Shown one piece after another: positions 61,032 to 64,000 of a stretch of 64,000 nucleotides of DNA. The notes beneath the pieces were generated by a model. The model had not been told where the DNA came from and searched no databases. It saw only the letters and a program-made list of their open reading frames with translations. The position numbers and the translations under genes are program-made. Location of the stretch: NCBI RefSeq assembly GCF_900110105.1, contig NZ_FOCL01000017.1, forward strand, positions 80,720 to 144,719, in the 5' to 3' direction. Each line of letters starts with the position of its first letter. Position 1 is the first letter of the stretch. Origin of the DNA: Mucilaginibacter gossypiicola. GTDB taxonomy: Bacteria; Bacteroidota; Bacteroidia; Sphingobacteriales; Sphingobacteriaceae.

Positions 61032-61997
61032 TTAATGTTGATTAACAGAATTAATTTCTACATGATTGACTTTGATCCTACTCAAAAAATCCTGGTAGGC
61101 AAGCCGGATACCGTCATTCAGGTTAACCGAATGTTTCCAGCCCCTGGTGTGCAGTTTTGAAACATCCATAAGTTTTCTTGGCGTACCATCGGGTTTTGAA
61201 GTATCAAAACTGATGTTACCCGTGTAACCCACCGCATCTTTAATAAGCAGCGCGAGATCACTGATAGCTATATCTTTGCCGGTTCCGATGTTTACAATAC
61301 CCGCTTCATTATAGTTTAACATTAAATAGTAACAAGCTTCGGCAAGATCATCAGCAAACAAAAATTCACGTTTGGGTAGTCCTGTTCCCCATATCGTTAC
61401 AGCTGCTGATCCCTCCGTTTTAGCTTCGTGAAACTTGCGGATCAATGCCGGTAAAACATGTGAGTTTTGCGGATGATAGTTATCATTATAACCATATAAA
61501 TTGGTTGGCATAACAGATATATAATTACATCCATACTGTGCCCTGTAGGCATCGCACATTTTTATACCCGCAATTTTGGCAATGGCATAAGGTTCATTTG
61601 TAGGTTCAAGCGGCCCTGTTAACAGGTAATCCTCCTTTAAAGGCTGCGGCGCCATTTTAGGATAGATACAGCTTGAGCCTAAAAACATCAATTTTTTGAC
61701 CTTGTTGAGATACGATTGATGGATCACATTATTTTGGATCTGCAAATTATCATACAAAAAATCGGCACGGTAAGTATTATTAGCTACTATACCTCCTACT
61801 TTTGCGGCGGCAAAAAAAACATAATCAGGCTTTTCAGCGGCAAAAAAATCGGCAACCTGCTGCTGATCCCGAAGGTCGAGCGTTTTTGAATTGCGGGTAA
61901 TAACATTTGTAAACCCCTCTTTAACCAGCTTTCGGTGTATGGCGGAGCCAACCATACCACGATGCCCCGCAATATATATTTTGGCCTCCTTTTCCAT
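61032..61997 (-). CDS. fcl: GDP-L-fucose synthase
   Basis: Bifunctional epimerase/reductase making GDP-L-fucose from GDP-4-keto-6-deoxymannose with NADPH. 321 residues: Rossmann start IAGHRGMVGSAIHRKL (9-24), GSSCIYPKMAPQPLKEDYLLTGPLEPTNEPYAIAKIAGIKM (in part) with the SDR Ser and YxxxK, NLYGYNDNYHP and KREFLFADDLAEACYYLM. Its ATG overlaps the gmd stop by one base (TAATG), giving translational coupling to the enzyme that supplies its substrate. Confidence 0.97.
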   Translation of the reverse strand: MEKEAKIYIAGHRGMVGSAIHRKLVKEGFTNVITRNSKTLDLRDQQQVADFFAAEKPDYVFFAAAKVGGIVANNTYRADFLYDNLQIQNNVIHQSYLNKVKKLMFLGSSCIYPKMAPQPLKEDYLLTGPLEPTNEPYAIAKIAGIKMCDAYRAQYGCNYISVMPTNLYGYNDNYHPQNSHVLPALIRKFHEAKTEGSAAVTIWGTGLPKREFLFADDLAEACYYLMLNYNEAGIVNIGTGKDIAISDLALLIKDAVGYTGNISFDTSKPDGTPRKLMDVSKLHTRGWKHSVNLNDGIRLAYQDFLSRIKVNHVEINSVNQH

Positions 61998-63112
61998 TAT
62001 TCAAACTGATTTTTAATGGCGTAGCCCGAATCTTTTAACAGTTTCTCTCTTTTAAACAGTTCTGCATCGGCGGCAACCATTTCACTTACTAAACCCTTCA
62101 GGTCGTATTTAGGCTCCCAGCCCAACAGTGTTTTTGATTTGGTAGGGTCACCAATCAACAAATCGACCTCGGTAGGCCGGAAATATTTTTCATCAACAGC
62201 AACTACTTCCTTACCTGTTTCAAGCTGATATTCAGGGTCGCTGCAGCTTATTACATAACCTTTTTCCTTTAAACCGCTTCCTATAAATTCAATCTCAATA
62301 CCGAGTTCAGCAAAAGCCATTCTCACAAACTCACGCACCGGGGTTGTGATACCTGTAGCAATTACATAATCTGTCGGAGTATCCTGCTGCAATATCAGGT
62401 ACATGGCTTCAACATAGTCTTTAGCGTGCCCCCAGTCGCGTTGAGCGTCGAGGTTACCGAGATATAATTTATCCTGCAGCCCCATAGCTATTTTTGCAGT
62501 TGCGCGGGTAATTTTACGCGTTACAAACGTTTCACCCCGTAATGGGCTTTCATGATTAAACAGGATGCCATTACAAGCATAGATGCCATAAGCCTCGCGA
62601 TAGTTTACCGTTATCCAATATGCATACATTTTTGCCACAGCATATGGTGAACGGGGATAAAACGGCGTAGTTTCAGATTGAGGTACAGCCTGCACCAGAC
62701 CATATAACTCGGAGGTTGAAGCCTGGTATATTTTAGTTTTTTTCTCAAGTCCAAGGATTCTGATAGCTTCCAATAGTCGCAAGGTACCAATACCATCAGC
62801 GTTAGCAGTATATTCAGGAGTTTCAAAGCTCACTTTAACGTGAGACATAGCGCCCAGATTATAGATTTCATCCGGTTGTACTTGCTGTATAATTCTGATT
62901 AAATTTGTTGAATCGCTAAGATCGCCGTAATGTAAAACCAGGTTGATATTCTTTTCGTGCGGATCCTGGTATAAATGGTCAATTCTATCGGTATTAAACA
63001 GCGAACTTCTTCTTTTTATGCCATGAACCTCATACCCTTTTGATAATAAAAGTTCGGTAAGGTACGCGCCGTCCTGGCCGGTTATTCCGGTTATTAATGC
63101 TACTTTTTTCAT
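61997..63112 (-). CDS. gmd: GDP-mannose 4,6-dehydratase
   Basis: NADP-dependent SDR converting GDP-mannose to GDP-4-keto-6-deoxymannose. 371 residues from ATG 63112 (MKKVALITGITGQDGAYLTE). Seen: HGIKRRSSLFNTDRIDHLYQ, LHYGDLSDSTNLIRII, YNLGAMSHVKVSFETPEYTA, YQASTSELYG, TPFYPRSPYAVAKMYAYW (catalytic YxxxK), GILFNHESPLRGETFVTRKI and DAQRDWGHAKDYVEAMYLIL. The frame extends to a TTG at 63148 but orthologues start at the chosen ATG. First of gmd-fcl-manC. Confidence 0.97.
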   Translation of the reverse strand: MKKVALITGITGQDGAYLTELLLSKGYEVHGIKRRSSLFNTDRIDHLYQDPHEKNINLVLHYGDLSDSTNLIRIIQQVQPDEIYNLGAMSHVKVSFETPEYTANADGIGTLRLLEAIRILGLEKKTKIYQASTSELYGLVQAVPQSETTPFYPRSPYAVAKMYAYWITVNYREAYGIYACNGILFNHESPLRGETFVTRKITRATAKIAMGLQDKLYLGNLDAQRDWGHAKDYVEAMYLILQQDTPTDYVIATGITTPVREFVRMAFAELGIEIEFIGSGLKEKGYVISCSDPEYQLETGKEVVAVDEKYFRPTEVDLLIGDPTKSKTLLGWEPKYDLKGLVSEMVAADAELFKREKLLKDSGYAIKNQFE

Positions 63113-63398
63113 TTGCAATGTTGTGTTTAAGGTGCAACAATATTTCAATATAGGGTTAATGCTATGCCTGCAGCATAAAGCATACCCTTAAAATTTCAGC
63201 GTTCAAAAGCCGTATCAGGTACGGAGTCTTGTTATTGGCCAGATGCGGCCGTTTCATGAAGAGGCAAAAAGATGGCACAGAGCATCTTAGCAACACACTG
63301 GCGGTTAATTATCTCCGCAAAGTATTTTTATAATTTCTTTAAGGTTCAGCGATATTAGGATGAACGGGGCATCGCTGTACCTTTATAATTTAAAAATC

Positions 63399-64000
63399 CT
63401 ATTTATTGTAATAAGTAAAGTCTTTGTGGTTTATTTCCTGCTCGGGCAATGATTTGAAGTATTCATAAGTGATCTTCAAACCTTCGCTCCTTGATACCTT
63501 TGGCTCCCAGCCCAGTATAGCTTTGGCCTTGGTAATATCCGGACGGCGTTGTTTGGGATCATCTGTTGGTAAGGGCAGGCTGATCAGTTTCTGATCCGTA
63601 CCTGTTAACTTGATGATCTCCTCGCCAAATTGTTTGATCGTGATCTCATCGGGGTTACCGATGTTCACCGGCTGGGCATAATCGCTCAGCAGCAAACGGT
63701 AAATGCCTTCTATCAAATCATCTACATAACAAAACGATCGGGTTTGTGAGCCGTCGCCAAACATCGTCAGCGGTTCGCCTCTTAATGCCTGTCCGATGAA
63801 GGCTGGCAATACCCTGCCGTCATTCAGGCGCATCCTTGGTCCGTAGGTATTAAAGATCCTTACTATCCTGGTTTCAACTCCATGAAAAGTATGGTAGGCC
63901 ATCGTAATAGCTTCCTGGAACCTTTTGGCTTCATCATACACCCCTCTTGGGCCTACCGGGTTTACATTACCCCAGTACTCTTCGGGCTGCGGACTGATGT
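63399..64000 (-). CDS. UDP-glucuronate decarboxylase-like SDR, C-terminal part
   Basis: Open to the right edge, so only about 200 C-terminal residues are visible. They begin ISPQPEEYWGNVNPVGPRGV then YDEAKRFQE with the SDR YxxxK. Next RIVRIFNTYGPRMRLNDGRV, GQALRGEPLTMFGDGSQTRS and FCYVDDLIEGIYRLL, then the NIGNPDEIT and PDITKAKAILGWEPKVS segments. This is the UDP-xylose synthase (UXS) pattern: UDP-glucuronate to UDP-xylose. A related UDP-glucose epimerase or dTDP-glucose dehydratase is less likely. Same strand as gmd but 286 bp away with no visible terminator or gene in that gap. Confidence 0.9.
   Translation of the reverse strand, partial: ISPQPEEYWGNVNPVGPRGVYDEAKRFQEAITMAYHTFHGVETRIVRIFNTYGPRMRLNDGRVLPAFIGQALRGEPLTMFGDGSQTRSFCYVDDLIEGIYRLLLSDYAQPVNIGNPDEITIKQFGEEIIKLTGTDQKLISLPLPTDDPKQRRPDITKAKAILGWEPKVSRSEGLKITYEYFKSLPEQEINHKDFTYYNK

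Overview
The window reads as a chromosome segment of a Bacteroidota bacterium. A Sphingobacteriaceae member close to Mucilaginibacter or Pedobacter is my inference from gene style. The signs are SusC/SusD pairs, a giant hybrid two-component regulator, lipoprotein glycosidases, DUF4251, few Shine-Dalgarno sites and moderate GC. No rRNA, tRNA, CRISPR array, transposase or phage gene was found.

Layout. 1-21032 is a carbohydrate-utilisation locus: a SusC porin cut by the window edge (-), GH51 arabinofuranosidase (+), a CE1-like esterase with a PA14 domain (-), a GH35-GH43 operon (-), a one-protein hybrid sensor/regulator (HTCS, -), a GH5-ricin lipoprotein (+), and a SusC-SusD operon (-). The enzyme set points to an arabinose- and galactose-bearing plant polysaccharide such as pectic arabinan/arabinogalactan or hemicellulose. 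21600-28440 is mostly housekeeping: GNAT, a small iron-permease-like protein, fba, accD, htpG, a gene broken by one amber codon, and a DUF4251 protein. 28507-32306 is an ethanolamine operon (permease, eutB, eutC). 32572-40629 holds a Tat-exported sugar isomerase-like protein, an orphan Pycsar-type effector, a GH63-like glucosidase and a D-amino-acid/dipeptide operon (RidA, D-threonine-aldolase-like, M19 dipeptidase). 40907-46653 is a five-gene envelope operon built around a vanadium-haloperoxidase-like lipoprotein, a duplicated DoxX protein and three outer-membrane barrels. 47626-49211 carries a split YeeE/YedE sulfur transporter and a TlpA-like thioredoxin. 49435-56023 holds a second GH51 and an operon for MFS sugar uptake, ROK kinase and GH2 exo-glucosaminidase-like enzyme. 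56253-59812 holds AI-2E and CDF membrane proteins, a small protein and a CE2-like esterase. 59938-64000 makes nucleotide sugars: manC, fcl and gmd (GDP-fucose) and the C-terminal part of a UDP-glucuronate decarboxylase.

The most interesting non-coding signal is a set of intergenic elements with one architecture: two short, each individually palindromic, sequences placed as an inverted pair about 40-120 bp apart (16017-16115, 24961-25080, 29285-29432, 37536-37702, 40059-40146, 51085-51187), plus larger or simpler inverted repeats (33744-34044, 37717-37807, 49219-49338). The paired palindromes match the REPIN plan (REP doublets), in at least four sequence families, with paired changes that keep the hairpins intact. 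A second signal is a shared roughly 35-bp cis motif found upstream of three transcription units in the polysaccharide locus (9121-9160, 13929-13962, 21367-21404), a candidate binding site for the neighbouring HTCS.
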